Positions 16,448 through 25,566 of a stretch of DNA of 64,000 nt are shown here, in pieces. Origin of the DNA: Chromobacterium alkanivorans (GTDB taxonomy: Bacteria > Pseudomonadota > Gammaproteobacteria > Burkholderiales > Chromobacteriaceae); assembly GCF_016937655.1 (NCBI RefSeq), contig NZ_JAFHKL010000019.1, positions 1 to 64,000 on the forward strand, written 5' to 3'. The position numbers were made by a program, and so were the translations under genes. The notes below the pieces were generated by a model, which saw only the letters and a list, made by a program, of their open reading frames with translations, made no database searches and was not told where the DNA came from. How positions within the stretch are numbered: position 1 is the first letter of the stretch; every line of letters starts with the position of its first letter.

Positions 16448-16587
16448 AACGTGTTTACGATCTCGCGAGCAAGAGCGAGACAAGGCGAAAACCGCTGAGA
16501 AAGCGGAATGTACAAGTGGTACATGAGCATTTCGAAGCGGTTTTTAACGCCGTATCGCCAACGCGCAGCAGATCGTAAACAGGTTCT
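16446..16587. repeat. MITE-like palindromic repeat, copy B
   Basis: 142-bp copy with ends AGAACGTGTTTACGATCT and AGATCGTAAACAGGTTCT. It begins inside the hpaR stop codon (TAG, 16445-16447). The interior again has the GCGAGACAAGGCGAAAAC and TACATGAGCATTTCGAAG blocks. Confidence 0.92.
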
Positions 16588-16588
16588 T

Positions 16589-16605
16589 AGAACCTGTTTA
16601 CGATC
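16589..16605. repeat. Isolated half-end of the repeat family next to copy B
   Basis: AGAACCTGTTTACGATC immediately follows copy B and equals one terminal repeat alone. It may be a remnant of a second, tandem copy or of an imperfect excision. It ends 8 bp before the stop of the next gene. Confidence 0.75.
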
Positions 16606-16613
16606 ATTCCCGA

Positions 16614-17204
16614 CTAAGCCCGCCCCGCCTCCGCCGCCAGCAAGACGCGGCGGCAGGCGGCCAGGCTGGCCAGCAGCGCCAGGCCCTGCACTCCGCGCAG
16701 GCCGATGTAGCGCCGCAGCGGCGGCAGACGGCAGGCCACCTCGCTGGCGCCGTAAGGCTCCAGGCACACCTGCCAGCCGTCCCGGCCGCCCAGCAGCTCG
16801 CAGCGCTTGAAGTCCAGCGGCGACAAGGCGGTGCGCAGATCCGCGTCCGAGCGCAGGCGCTCCAGCAACGGCGCCAGCGCCGCGGCGTCTCCGTCCAGCA
16901 AGTCGACGACGATGCCGCTGCGGCGCCAGAAGCCGCCGTGACGCAGGCGGATGCGCGCGCGGCCGGGCTCGCCCGGCACCGTCAGCCGGAACTCGCAGGC
17001 CACCAGATGCGCCAGCCAGCCGGCCTCCACCCGCTCCCGCGCCGAAAAGCTCCAGTCCCCGTGCGGAAACCGAAAGCGCCGCTCCTCCTCCGCTTCTGCG
17101 GCCAGGCCGTCCAGCTCCGGCCAGTCCAGGCTCAGCCGCGCCAGCGTCGCGCCCGGGCGATAGCCGTCCGGCCTGCGCCAGGCCTCAACCAGCCGCGGCC
17201 ACAC
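16614..17204 (-). CDS. DUF3156-like conserved protein
   Basis: 196 aa, soluble, no signal peptide, with many Trp/Arg and short beta-like segments (RARIRLRHGGFWRRSGIVVDLL). It resembles DUF3156 proteins, which I recall as frequent neighbours of amino-acid/amine permeases; that assignment is from memory and unverified. The start is a GTG at 17204 with GGAG 7 nt upstream, inside the end of the permease gene (20-bp overlap), so translation is coupled. It is the last gene of the aldehyde dehydrogenase / aminotransferase / permease operon. Confidence 0.7.
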   Translation of the reverse strand: MWPRLVEAWRRPDGYRPGATLARLSLDWPELDGLAAEAEEERRFRFPHGDWSFSARERVEAGWLAHLVACEFRLTVPGEPGRARIRLRHGGFWRRSGIVVDLLDGDAAALAPLLERLRSDADLRTALSPLDFKRCELLGGRDGWQVCLEPYGASEVACRLPPLRRYIGLRGVQGLALLASLAACRRVLLAAEAGRA

Positions 17205-18690
17205 GTTCCAGCTCCCGCCGCAGGGCGTCGTCGTCCTCGCCCGCGCGCTGCGCGTTCAGAATCTGCTCCAGCGGCACCGGCCGGAAAGGGTTGACCTTTT
17301 GCACCAGCAAGGTCCACAGCAGCGCGTACAGCAGGGTCAGCCCCAGCATCCAGCCGAAGGGCACGTAGATGTCGCGCGCCTGCATGCCCGGCGGGGTGAT
17401 GAAACAGATCGCCAGCACGATGCCCAGCGCGGAGCCTATCTGCGGCAGCGGAAACCACGGCGAGCGGTAGGCGCGCGGGAAATCCGGCCGCGTCAGCCGC
17501 AACCTCACCACGGACAGGGTCACCAGCAGATAGGCCACGCCCCAAGAACAGACCGCCGCCAGCACCAGAGGCATGATGCGGTCCAGATCGCCCTGGATCA
17601 ACCAGGCGTGGACACAGGGAATCAGCACCGCCGCCGCGATGCCGCACCACGGCGTGTTGAAGCGCGGATGCAGATAGGCGAAGCAGCGCGGCAAGGCGCC
17701 GTCCTGGGCCATGCCGTACAGAATGCGCGGCAGCGCCGCCATCAGGGTGTTGATCGTCGCCGCGCCGGCCAGCAACAAGCCTATCCCCAGCCAGATCTTG
17801 CCGAACGGCCCCATCACCCGTTCGGCGAAGGCCGGCAGCGCCATCGGCGTGTCCAGCAGCCGCGGGCCGTCGGGATGAGCCGGATCCAGCGGGGTATTGG
17901 CCACCTGCCGCACCATGGCCGCGCCGTACAGCAGCATGGTGACGGCCACGCCGCTGAGCCCTATCTTCAGAGCCCGCGGAATGGCGCGTCCGGAATCGCG
18001 CAACTCCGGCGCCAGCGGCGTCACCAGCTCCGCGCCGACGAACATGAACATCGCCATGCCCACCAGGCTGAGCAGCAGGCCGGGATCGTCCAGCCGCAGC
18101 GGCGCGCCGAACCAGCCGCCCAGATCCACCGCCGGCGCGTGCAGCAGGCCGGCCACGCCAAACACCGTCAGCGTCGCCCACATGCAGAAGGTCAGCGCCA
18201 CCTCGGCCTTGCCGAACAGCGTCACCCCCAGCGCGTTGAGCGCGCCGAAAACGATGACCAGGCCCACGCCCACCATCCAGGCGCTGCCGCTCTTTTCCAG
18301 CATGGTGTTCAGGTGATCGAAATTCACCAGCGCCATGATGCCGGACAGAATGGTCTCGGCGGTGCCGGCGAACACATGCACCAGCAGATAGGCCGACAGG
18401 GTGCCGGCGATGGCCAGGCCGCGGCCCAGGCCGGCGCTGATGTAATCGTAGACCGCGCCGGAAGTCGGCAGCATCGCCGCCGCTTCGGCGAAAGTGGTGG
18501 CCTGCGCCTGCATCATCAGATAGGCGATCAGCATCGCCAAGGCGAAGGTGCCGCCGGCCATGCCGAAACCGCTGGTGGCGGTCAGTATCACCGGGCTGGC
18601 CATCACCACGCCCACCGAGCTGGCCAGCGCCACCGGAAAGCCCACCACGCCGCGGCTCAGGCTGCGGCTCAAACGTTCGCTTACAGACAT
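17185..18690 (-). CDS. APC-superfamily amino acid/amine permease
   Basis: 501 aa with about 12 hydrophobic segments and the APC opening VGFPVALASSVGVVMASPVILTATSGFGMAGGTFALAMLIAYL. A conserved helix with GAELVTPLAPELRDSGRAIPRALK follows. It is an inner-membrane importer. Operon context (aminotransferase and phenylacetaldehyde-dehydrogenase-like enzyme) suggests an amine such as tyramine, phenylethylamine or putrescine as substrate. The ribosome site is GGAGGAAG. It overlaps the DUF3156-like gene by 20 bp. Confidence 0.9.
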   Translation of the reverse strand: MSVSERLSRSLSRGVVGFPVALASSVGVVMASPVILTATSGFGMAGGTFALAMLIAYLMMQAQATTFAEAAAMLPTSGAVYDYISAGLGRGLAIAGTLSAYLLVHVFAGTAETILSGIMALVNFDHLNTMLEKSGSAWMVGVGLVIVFGALNALGVTLFGKAEVALTFCMWATLTVFGVAGLLHAPAVDLGGWFGAPLRLDDPGLLLSLVGMAMFMFVGAELVTPLAPELRDSGRAIPRALKIGLSGVAVTMLLYGAAMVRQVANTPLDPAHPDGPRLLDTPMALPAFAERVMGPFGKIWLGIGLLLAGAATINTLMAALPRILYGMAQDGALPRCFAYLHPRFNTPWCGIAAAVLIPCVHAWLIQGDLDRIMPLVLAAVCSWGVAYLLVTLSVVRLRLTRPDFPRAYRSPWFPLPQIGSALGIVLAICFITPPGMQARDIYVPFGWMLGLTLLYALLWTLLVQKVNPFRPVPLEQILNAQRAGEDDDALRRELERVAAAG

Positions 18691-18789
18691 GCTTCCTCCC
18701 TCTCCATCCGTCGTCGCGCCGGCCGCCGCTCTTCACGAGCCTGGCGGCGTGCCGGCGCGGCCGGTCGCTCCCCGTTCGGGCCGGCCCGC

Positions 18790-20121
18790 TCAGGCCTCGG
18801 CCAGTCCGGCCTCCAAAGCCGACGCAATGACGTCGGCGTGCTCGCGCTGCAACACCAGCGGCGGCGACAGGATGATCTTGCTGCCCACCGGCCGCACCAG
18901 CGCGCCGGCCCGGCGCGCGATCTCCGCCACCTTGTCGGCGTAGCCGCTTTGCGGATCGATGGGCTCCCGGCTGGCCTTGTCCTTGACCAGGTCCAGGGCC
19001 AGCATCAAGCCCTTGCCGCGCACCTCGCCCACCGCCGGGTAACGCTCGGCCAGCGGCCGCAGCCGCTCCAGCAGATAGTCGCCCATTTCCGCCGCCCGGG
19101 CCGGCAGGTCTTCCTCCTGCACGATGCGCAGATTGGCGAGGGCGGCGGCGCAGGCCACCGGGTGGCCGGCGTAGGTGTAGCCGTGCATGATGACGCCGTC
19201 GAAGTCGCCGTTGGCGGCGAAAGCGTCCGCCACCCGCTGGTTGACCACGGTGGCGCCCAGCGGCAGATAGCCGGAGGAGATGCCTTTGGCCAGGCACATC
19301 AGGTCCGGCTTCACCCCCCACAGCCGGCTGCCGAACATGGAGCCGGAGCGGCCGAAGCCGGTGACCACCTCGTCGGCGATCAACAACACGCCGTGGCGGT
19401 CGCACACCTCGCGCACCCGCGGCCAATAGCTGGCCGGCGGCACGATGACGCCGCCGGCGCCCTGGATGGGCTCGGCGATGAAGGCCGCCACCGTGTCCGG
19501 GCTCTGGAACAGGATTTCGCGCTCCAGCATCCGCGCGCAGATCTCGGCCAGCTCCTCCGGATCTTCGGTGAACGGATTGCGGTAGGGCCACGGGGTCTCC
19601 ACGTGGAAGCAGCCGGGCAGCAGCGGTTCGTAGTTGCGGCGGAACACCGTGTTGCCGTTGACCGAGCCGCCGCCGAAGTGGGTGCCGTGGTAACCCTGTT
19701 TCAGCGAGATGAACTTGACCCTGTCCGGCTGGCCCTTGAGCCGCCAATACTGGCGCGCCAGCTTGAGCGCGGTTTCCACCGCGTCGGAGCCTCCGGAGCT
19801 GAACACCACCCTAGCCATGTCCTCCGGCCGCAGCATGTCGATCAGCAGCGCGGACAACTCCTCCGCCCGCGGATGGGAAATGCCGTCGAACAGCTGGAAA
19901 TACTCCAGTTCGTCCAGTTGCCGGGTGATCGCCTGCTTGATTTCGGGGCGGTTGTGGCCAACGTTGACGTTCCACAGCCCGGCCACGCCGTCCACCAGCT
20001 TGCCGCCCTGATCGTCGAACACATGGCAGCCCTCGCCGCGCACGATGCGGATGGGTTGCCGCTCTTTCATCGCGTTGGGATGCAGCATCGGGTGCCAGAA
20101 ACGGGCCTTGTCGTAAGACAT
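18790..20121 (-). CDS. Class III PLP-dependent aminotransferase
   Basis: 443 aa, the normal length for omega-transaminases of the SpuC/beta-alanine-pyruvate type. Visible motifs: [19 protein letters not shown] near residues 40-60, [19 protein letters not shown] (phosphate binding), [33 protein letters not shown] (cofactor Asp) and [15 protein letters not shown] (the PLP lysine). It moves an amino group from a primary amine to a keto acid, yielding an aldehyde. The FeaB-like dehydrogenase upstream would then oxidise the aldehyde. The start at 20121 has GGAG with a 6-nt spacer. The open frame extends upstream without good support. Confidence 0.92.
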   Translation of the reverse strand: MSYDKARFWHPMLHPNAMKERQPIRIVRGEGCHVFDDQGGKLVDGVAGLWNVNVGHNRPEIKQAITRQLDELEYFQLFDGISHPRAEELSALLIDMLRPEDMARVVFSSGGSDAVETALKLARQYWRLKGQPDRVKFISLKQGYHGTHFGGGSVNGNTVFRRNYEPLLPGCFHVETPWPYRNPFTEDPEELAEICARMLEREILFQSPDTVAAFIAEPIQGAGGVIVPPASYWPRVREVCDRHGVLLIADEVVTGFGRSGSMFGSRLWGVKPDLMCLAKGISSGYLPLGATVVNQRVADAFAANGDFDGVIMHGYTYAGHPVACAAALANLRIVQEEDLPARAAEMGDYLLERLRPLAERYPAVGEVRGKGLMLALDLVKDKASREPIDPQSGYADKVAEIARRAGALVRPVGSKIILSPPLVLQREHADVIASALEAGLAEA

Positions 20122-20158
20122 GTCTTTCTCCTGAATGAAAGTGGAAGCGCGTCCGCGC

Positions 20159-21658
20159 TCAATGGGCGATGCAGACCGACTTGATCTCGGTGAAGCTCTC
20201 CACCGCGCCCTTGCCGAATTCGCGGCCGAGGCCGGACTCCTTGTAGCCGCCGAAGGGCATGCCCGGGTCCAGCGGAATATGGCTGTTGACCCAGACCGTG
20301 CCCGCCTGCAGCCGCGGCACGATGTCCAGCGCCGCCGACAAATCATTGGTCCACACGCTGGCGGCCAGGCCGTAGCGCGTGTCGTTGGCCAGCGCCACCG
20401 CCTCGTCCACCTCGTCGAAAGACATCAGCGCCAACACCGGGCCGAACACCTCCTCGCGCGCCACCGGATTGTCCGGCGCCAGCTCCGTCATCACCGTCGG
20501 CCGCACGAAATAGCCGGGCAAATCGGCGGCGCCGCCGCCGGTCAGCACGCGGGCGCCGGCGGCGCGGCCGCGCTCGATCAGTTGGCACACCGCCTGCTGC
20601 CGCCGCTGCGACACCAGCGGGTTGACCTGGGCGTCCAGATCCATGCCCGGCCCCAGCCGCATGCCGGCGACGGCGGCGGACAGCGCCTCGGCGAACAGAT
20701 TGAATTTGCTGCGGTGCACGTACAGCCGCGAGGCGGCGGCGCAAACCTGGCCCTGATTAAGAAAACCGCCCAGCAAGGCGCCCCGCACCGCCTGGTCGAT
20801 GTCGGCGTCGCCCAGCACCAGCATCGGGTTCTTGCCGCCCAGCTCCAGCGCCAGCCGGGTCATATTGTCCAGCGCGGCGTGGCCTACGGCCTTGCCCACC
20901 TCGGTGGAGCCGGTGAAGCTGACCTTGCCGATCAGCGGGTGCCCGGCCAGCGCGCGGCCCGCCGCCTCGCCGCGCCCGGTCACCACGTTGAAGACGCCCG
21001 GCGGCACCCCTGCCTCCAGCGCCAGCTCCGCCAGGCGCAGCGCGCTCAACGGCGTCTCGCTGGCCGGCTTCAGCACCGCCGTGCAGCCGGCCGCCAAGGC
21101 CGGCACCGTTTTCCACAAGGCGATCATCAAGGGGAAATTCCACGGCGCGATGCCGGCGGCCACGCCCACCGGCTCGCGCCGGGTGAAGGCGGTGAAGCGC
21201 GCGCCCGGCGGCGCCGGAATCGACACGTCCAGGGTTTCGCCGGTGATCTTGGTGGCCCAGCCCGCCATATAGCGCACGTATTCGATGGAGCCGCCCACCT
21301 CGATGGCCCGCGCCAGGTGGATGGACTTGCCCTGGTTCAGCGTTTCCAGCTGCGCCAGTTCCTCGGCGTTCGCCTCCAGCAAATCCGCCAGCTTCAACAA
21401 GACGCGCTCGCGCTCGGCCGGCCGCAGGCCGGACCAGACGCCGGATTCGAAGGCGCGCCGCGCGCTGGCCACCGCCGCGTCCACATCGGCGGCCTCGCCG
21501 TCCGCCACGCTGGCGATCACCGCGCCGCTGGCCGGATTGCGCACCTCCTTGCGCCGGCCCGACAGCGCCGCCCGCGGCTTGCCGTCTATCCACAGCCCGT
21601 GTTCCCGTTCCAGAAAAGTCCGCACCGATTCCAGCACCGGCACCAGGTTTTGATTCAT
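20159..21658 (-). CDS. feaB: Phenylacetaldehyde dehydrogenase-like aldehyde dehydrogenase
   Basis: 499-aa NAD-dependent aldehyde dehydrogenase closely resembling E. coli FeaB along its length ([21 protein letters not shown], then [19 protein letters not shown] and the ending [11 protein letters not shown]). Active-site Cys is in [13 protein letters not shown] and the catalytic Glu in [11 protein letters not shown]. FeaB oxidises phenylacetaldehyde and 4-hydroxyphenylacetaldehyde to the acids. Here it would supply 4-hydroxyphenylacetate to the hpa genes. GGAG 7 nt before the ATG fixes the start. It is first in the operon, divergent from an AraC activator, with the shared 16-bp motif 85 bp upstream. 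Confidence 0.88.
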   Translation of the reverse strand: MNQNLVPVLESVRTFLEREHGLWIDGKPRAALSGRRKEVRNPASGAVIASVADGEAADVDAAVASARRAFESGVWSGLRPAERERVLLKLADLLEANAEELAQLETLNQGKSIHLARAIEVGGSIEYVRYMAGWATKITGETLDVSIPAPPGARFTAFTRREPVGVAAGIAPWNFPLMIALWKTVPALAAGCTAVLKPASETPLSALRLAELALEAGVPPGVFNVVTGRGEAAGRALAGHPLIGKVSFTGSTEVGKAVGHAALDNMTRLALELGGKNPMLVLGDADIDQAVRGALLGGFLNQGQVCAAASRLYVHRSKFNLFAEALSAAVAGMRLGPGMDLDAQVNPLVSQRRQQAVCQLIERGRAAGARVLTGGGAADLPGYFVRPTVMTELAPDNPVAREEVFGPVLALMSFDEVDEAVALANDTRYGLAASVWTNDLSAALDIVPRLQAGTVWVNSHIPLDPGMPFGGYKESGLGREFGKGAVESFTEIKSVCIAH

Positions 21659-21742
21659 CCGCGTCTCCTTTTCGATCAAGCTTGCCGCCGCGTCGGCGCG
21701 GCCGGCGATGGCCCAATATACCCAGCGCCGCCGCCGCGGCTG

Positions 21743-21758
21743 ATCCCAAATCGGCAAA
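21743..21758. promoter_or_regulatory. Shared 16-bp motif in the amine-operon control region
   Basis: Second exact copy of ATCCCAAATCGGCAAA. It lies 85 bp upstream of the aldehyde dehydrogenase start (reversed relative to that gene) and 185 bp upstream of the AraC gene, in a 284-bp divergent control region. Confidence 0.55.
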
Positions 21759-21942
21759 GCGCGGTCCGGCCCTTCGCGTTGCGGCGCAGCATGTCGCCAG
21801 ATGGAAACATTCAGCAAAAACAACAGCTAACCGCGCCGCTAAGGCTGGACATTTCGATTTGAATAACATATTAATCATTTTGCGATCCAGGAAACTGGAC
21901 TGAGAACAGGCGGACTCCACCCCCACCCACCGGAGAAAGCAG

Positions 21943-22950
21943 ATGATTGCCGCAGCCCGTTGTTTTGACGACGCCCACCTGCACGCCGAGGCCCTGCCCG
22001 GCTGGGAGCAGCTGTACAGCCAGATCAGCGGCGGCCGCTTCCGCAGCACCTTGAGCCGGGTGCGCACCGCGCGTCTGGACATTTTCCGCGAGAGCTTCAA
22101 CCAGCGCGTGGTGCAGCAAGGGCGCGCGCCCGGCGGCATGATCCATTTCGCGCTGCCTATCCGCGCGCCGTCGCCGCTGAGCCTGCAAGGCGTGGCCGTG
22201 CCCGACAACGCCCTGATGGCGCTGCGCGGCGGCGAGGACTTCGTGTTCCATCTGCCGCCGGGCGCGGACTCGGTCCAGGTGTCGGTGCCTTACGAGGACC
22301 TGGCCGAGTTGACGCCGGCGCTGTGCCGCCCGCTGCGCGAGGCCCGCGGCAAGACGCCGGTGTTCCCGGCCCGGCCGGCCGCGCTGGCGGCGCTGCGCGC
22401 GCTGCTGAACGGCGTGTTCGAACAGGCTTTGCTGGACCCGGCGCTACTGTCCTACGCCGGCAACCAGAAAGTGATCCAGCACCAGTTGCTGGACCTGTTG
22501 CAAGACGCGCTGGCGGACGGCGCGCTGGGCGAGCGCCGCGGCAACCTGACCTTCGCCACCCATTGCGACATCGTCCGGCGCAGCCAGGCGCTGGCGCTGG
22601 CCAAGCCGGACGAGCCGGTGACGGTGCTGGAGTTGTGCAGCCGGCTGCGCGTCAGCCGCCGCACGCTGCAAAACAGCTTTCAGCTGGTGGCGGACACCAC
22701 TCCGGTCGATTATCTGCGCTCCATCCGCCTGAACGCGGTGCGCCGGATGCTGCTGAACCCGACGCGGCCCGGCCACGGCGTGCGCGACGCCGCCGGCGCC
22801 TGGGGCTTTTACCACCTGGGCCATTTCGCCGGCGATTACCGCAAGCTGTTCGGCGAAGCGCCGTCCCACACCCGCGCCCGCGCGCTGGCGCACCTGGACG
22901 CGCCTCCCGGCGCGCGCGGCCTGGAGGCGGTCAACGACACGACGAACTAG
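21943..22950 (+). CDS. AraC family regulator, EutR-like
   Basis: 335-aa regulator with a C-terminal AraC helix-turn-helix pair (about 215-310): VTVLELCSRLRVSRRTLQNSFQLV, then RSIRLNAVRRMLLNP and WGFYHLGHFAGDYRKLFGEAPSHT. Both DNA-binding segments and the N-terminal domain (HAEALPGWEQLYSQISGGRF) strongly resemble EutR, the activator of ethanolamine genes. It is divergent from the aldehyde dehydrogenase operon and is therefore its likely activator, responding to an amine or amine-derived aldehyde. Convergent with hpaA (11-bp gap). Confidence 0.9.
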   Translation: MIAAARCFDDAHLHAEALPGWEQLYSQISGGRFRSTLSRVRTARLDIFRESFNQRVVQQGRAPGGMIHFALPIRAPSPLSLQGVAVPDNALMALRGGEDFVFHLPPGADSVQVSVPYEDLAELTPALCRPLREARGKTPVFPARPAALAALRALLNGVFEQALLDPALLSYAGNQKVIQHQLLDLLQDALADGALGERRGNLTFATHCDIVRRSQALALAKPDEPVTVLELCSRLRVSRRTLQNSFQLVADTTPVDYLRSIRLNAVRRMLLNPTRPGHGVRDAAGAWGFYHLGHFAGDYRKLFGEAPSHTRARALAHLDAPPGARGLEAVNDTTN

Positions 22951-22961
22951 GCCGCGCGGAC

Positions 22962-23864
22962 TCAGGACTGCCGGCGCGCGCGGTAGTCGCTGGGAGAGCG
23001 CCCCGCCAAGCGCTGAAAGAAGCGGGAAAAATAAGCCGGGTCCTTGAAGCCCAGGTCGTAGGCGATGGCGTGCACCGAGGCGGCGGAGTAGATCAGCAGA
23101 CGCTTGGCTTCCTGCAACAGCCTGTCGTGCGCCAGCCGCTTGGACGGCAGGTCCGCCAGCCGGCGGCACACGTCGTTGAGCCGCGCCTCGCTGACGCCCA
23201 GTTCGGCCGCGTAGCGGTCCAGGCTCCAGTGTTCTCTGTAGTGCGCCTCAATCAAGCCGTTGAAGCGGTGGTAGAGCCGCCACTCGTCGCGGCGCGGCCC
23301 CTGCCGCGGCCCCGGCAGGCCGGACAGCCGCAGCACGTCCACCAGCACCAGCTGAGCCAGGGCTTGCCGCGCCAGTTCCGCGCCCGGCGCCTGCGCCTCG
23401 CTCTCCCGCTGCAGCTGGGCCAGCCGCTCGGGCAGGCGCCGCGCCATATCGGCCCATTCCGCCGGCACCTCGGCCAGTTCCACGCAGAACGGCGCGCTCA
23501 ACGCGTCCGGCCCCGCCTCCTCCAGCCAGCCGCGCGCCAGCTCCTGGCGCAGGGTCAACACATGGCCGTCGGCCTCCGGCCCGGTGATGAAAGCGTGCGG
23601 CACCGTCGGCGGGGTCAGGAACAACAGCGGCGCGCGCGCCTGGTAATGGTCCTCCTCCAGCTGCAGCCGAATGTCGCCGCTGGCGAGATAGTGCAATTGC
23701 AAAAAGCGATCGTGCCGGTGCACCGGCATATTGCGGCCGAAAAAGGCCGCCAGCCGCCCAAAGGATTCGCAATGGATGTCGACGGACTCGTAAGGGCTGT
23801 CGTAGGCCTTGCCGATGTCGATATTGGGTATGCGCGCGCCCAGGCCGCGCGGGTTTCTGCTCAT
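22962..23864 (-). CDS. hpaA: 4-hydroxyphenylacetate-responsive activator HpaA (AraC family)
   Basis: 300 aa. It begins IPNIDIGKAYDSPYESVDIHCESFGRLAAFFGRNMPVHRHDRFLQLHYL, the characteristic HpaA cupin opening. It ends with an AraC DNA-binding domain (LGVSEARLNDVCRRL, AIAYDLGFKDPAYFSRFFQRLAGRSPSDYRARR). In enterics HpaA activates the hydroxylase genes with 4-hydroxyphenylacetate. The start at 23864 follows GGGAGG. It is divergent from hpaG1 across a 254-bp control region. Confidence 0.93.
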   Translation of the reverse strand: MSRNPRGLGARIPNIDIGKAYDSPYESVDIHCESFGRLAAFFGRNMPVHRHDRFLQLHYLASGDIRLQLEEDHYQARAPLLFLTPPTVPHAFITGPEADGHVLTLRQELARGWLEEAGPDALSAPFCVELAEVPAEWADMARRLPERLAQLQRESEAQAPGAELARQALAQLVLVDVLRLSGLPGPRQGPRRDEWRLYHRFNGLIEAHYREHWSLDRYAAELGVSEARLNDVCRRLADLPSKRLAHDRLLQEAKRLLIYSAASVHAIAYDLGFKDPAYFSRFFQRLAGRSPSDYRARRQS

Positions 23865-24028
23865 CGCCGTCCCTCCCTTGTGACATTTTCGCCATAGTCG
23901 GCCGCCCTCTCCGCTCGACCTCGCCAAAAGGCCGCCGCTCAGGGCTCAGCGCCGGATCGGCCGCCCGGGCCGCCGCCGCTCAAGCGAGGCTTTTCGCGGG
24001 TTAGCCCGCAACGCAGCATGGATAAACA

Positions 24029-24058
24029 TTGACAGCGGCCCGCCGTCATCGTTATAAA
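24029..24058 (+). promoter_or_regulatory. Sigma-70 promoter of the hpaG1 operon
   Basis: TTGACA, an 18-bp spacer, then TATAAA: an almost ideal promoter about 60 bp before the hpaG1 start. Predicted transcription start near 24065, inside the candidate HpaR operator. Confidence 0.8.
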
Positions 24059-24060
24059 CT

Positions 24061-24085
24061 TTAACATGTTAATGAATATTTGAAC
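24061..24085. promoter_or_regulatory. Candidate HpaR operator at the hpaG1 start site
   Basis: A 12-bp perfect palindrome TTAACATGTTAA at 24061-24072 runs into AATGAATATTTGAAC, which contains the reverse complement of the TTCATT half-site found before hpaR. Another TTCATT lies just downstream at 24094. Overlap with the predicted transcription start fits a repressor site, as I recall for E. coli HpaR at its Pg promoter. Confidence 0.65.
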
Positions 24086-24118
24086 AACGGCAATTCATTC
24101 AATAACAAGGAGTTAAGC

Positions 24119-24790
24119 ATGAGCCTTGTCCTAGACGCCGCAAACGAGCGGCCGGCGTCCATCTACGGCGCGGCGCTCAACCACCGCCGTCTGCAGACGG
24201 CGCTGGCGGCGGAGTACGAACAGCCGCCCTATCAGCGTCCGCCGCGGGCGCCGGTGCTGTTCGTCAAGCCGCGCAACACCGTCAGCGCCGCCGGCGCGCC
24301 GATTCCCTTTCCCGCCGACGCCGACGCCGTCTACGCCGGCGGCGCGCTGGGCGTGCGCATCGCCCGCGACGCCTGCCGCGTCAGCGCCGCCGACGCGCTG
24401 TCCCATGTCGGCGGCTACGCGGTGGTCAACGAGGTCAGCCTGGCCGAAACCAGCTTCTACCGGCCGGCGATCCAGGCCAAATGCCGCGACGGCTTCTGCC
24501 CCGTCGGTCCCGAGGCCGGCCCCGACGCCATCGACCCGCAGCGGGTGCAGGTGCGCACCTACGTCAACGGCGCGCTGGCCGAAACCAACGACAGCGCCGA
24601 CTGGCTGCGCGGCGTCGCCCAGCTGATCGCCGACGTCAGCCAGTTCCTGACCCTGTACGCCGGCGACCTGCTGATCGTGGCCACCCCGCCGCGCGGCGCG
24701 CGGCTGCGGCCGGGCGACACCGTGGCGGTGGAGATAGACGGCATAGGCCGGCTGGAAAACACCGTCGCGGCCGAGGAGGACATCCGATGA
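24119..24790 (+). CDS. hpaG1: HpaG1: N-terminal half enzyme of the isomerase/decarboxylase
   Basis: 223-aa fumarylacetoacetate hydrolase-fold protein. Key segments are LFVKPRNT, HVGGYAVVNEVSLAETSFYRPAIQAKCRDGFCPVGP and GDLLIVATPPRGARLRPGDTVAVEIDGIGRLENTV. In E. coli HpaG is one polypeptide with two such halves. Here they are two genes overlapping by 4 bp. Together they decarboxylate and isomerise 5-oxopent-3-ene-1,2,5-tricarboxylate on the way to 2-oxohept-3-ene-1,7-dioate. The start at 24119 has AAGGAG 6-7 nt upstream. Confidence 0.93.
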   Translation: MSLVLDAANERPASIYGAALNHRRLQTALAAEYEQPPYQRPPRAPVLFVKPRNTVSAAGAPIPFPADADAVYAGGALGVRIARDACRVSAADALSHVGGYAVVNEVSLAETSFYRPAIQAKCRDGFCPVGPEAGPDAIDPQRVQVRTYVNGALAETNDSADWLRGVAQLIADVSQFLTLYAGDLLIVATPPRGARLRPGDTVAVEIDGIGRLENTVAAEEDIR

Positions 24791-25557
24791 GACAAGCCCG
24801 AATCCGCTACCAGGGCCGAACCTGGCGCGCGCAAGCCGACGCCGACGGCGCGCTCTTGCTGCCGGACGGCCGCCGCCTGGGCGAAACCGAGGCGGAATGG
24901 CTGCCGCCGTGCCAGGGCACGCTGTTCGCGCTGGGCCTCAACTACGCCGACCACGCCGCCGAACTGGATTTCAAGCCGCCCAGCGAACCGCTGGTGTTCC
25001 TGAAGACCCCGGCCACGCTGACCGGCCACCGGCAACGCTCGATGCGTCCGGACAATGTTGAATATATGCACTACGAGTGCGAACTGGTGGCGGTGATAGG
25101 CAAGACCGCGCGCAAGGTCAAGCGCGCCCAGGCGATGGACTACGTCGCCGGCTACACCGTGTGCAACGACTACGCGGTGCGCGACTACCTGGAAAACTAC
25201 TACCGGCCCAATCTGCGGGTGAAAAACCGCGACGGCCTGACCCCTATCGGCCCGTGGCTGGTGGACCGCGACGAGGTGCCCGACCCGCACGCGCTGGAAC
25301 TGGCCACCTACGTCAACGGCCGCCGCGTGCAAAGCGGCAATACCCGCGACATGGTGTTCGACATCCCCTTCCTGATCGAATACCTGTCCGCCTTCATGAC
25401 GCTGCAGCCGGGCGACATGATCGCCACCGGCACCCCGCAAGGCCTGTCCGACGTGCGCCCCGGCGACGAGGTGACGGTGGAGGTGGAAGGCGTGGGCCGC
25501 CTGGTCAATCACATCATCAGCGAAGCGGACTGGCTCGCGCGCCGGAACGCGGAATAA
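24787..25557 (+). CDS. hpaG2: HpaG2: C-terminal half enzyme of the isomerase/decarboxylase
   Basis: 256-aa fumarylacetoacetate hydrolase-fold protein. Metal-binding and active-site segments are visible: LFALGLNYADHAAELDF, EPLVFLKTPATLTGHRQ, YECELVAVIGKTARKVKRAQAMDYVAGYTVCNDYAVRDYL, NRDGLTPIGPWLV and ATGTPQGLSDVRPGDEVTVEVEGVG. It is the better-conserved catalytic partner of HpaG1. The ATG overlaps the hpaG1 stop (ATGA). hpaE follows after 9 bp. Confidence 0.95.
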   Translation: MRQARIRYQGRTWRAQADADGALLLPDGRRLGETEAEWLPPCQGTLFALGLNYADHAAELDFKPPSEPLVFLKTPATLTGHRQRSMRPDNVEYMHYECELVAVIGKTARKVKRAQAMDYVAGYTVCNDYAVRDYLENYYRPNLRVKNRDGLTPIGPWLVDRDEVPDPHALELATYVNGRRVQSGNTRDMVFDIPFLIEYLSAFMTLQPGDMIATGTPQGLSDVRPGDEVTVEVEGVGRLVNHIISEADWLARRNAE

Positions 25558-25566
25558 GGAAACCCC

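Noticed and set aside
18790-20121. Identity with the well-known Chromobacterium omega-transaminase used in biocatalysis
   Set aside because: The N-terminus and several motif surroundings differ from that enzyme as I remember it. It is the same broad class but apparently another paralogue.
17299-20184. 961-codon plus-strand open frame across permease and aminotransferase genes
   Set aside because: Shadow of two well-recognised minus-strand genes. The translation is dominated by Gln, Arg, His and Ala and contains no motif.
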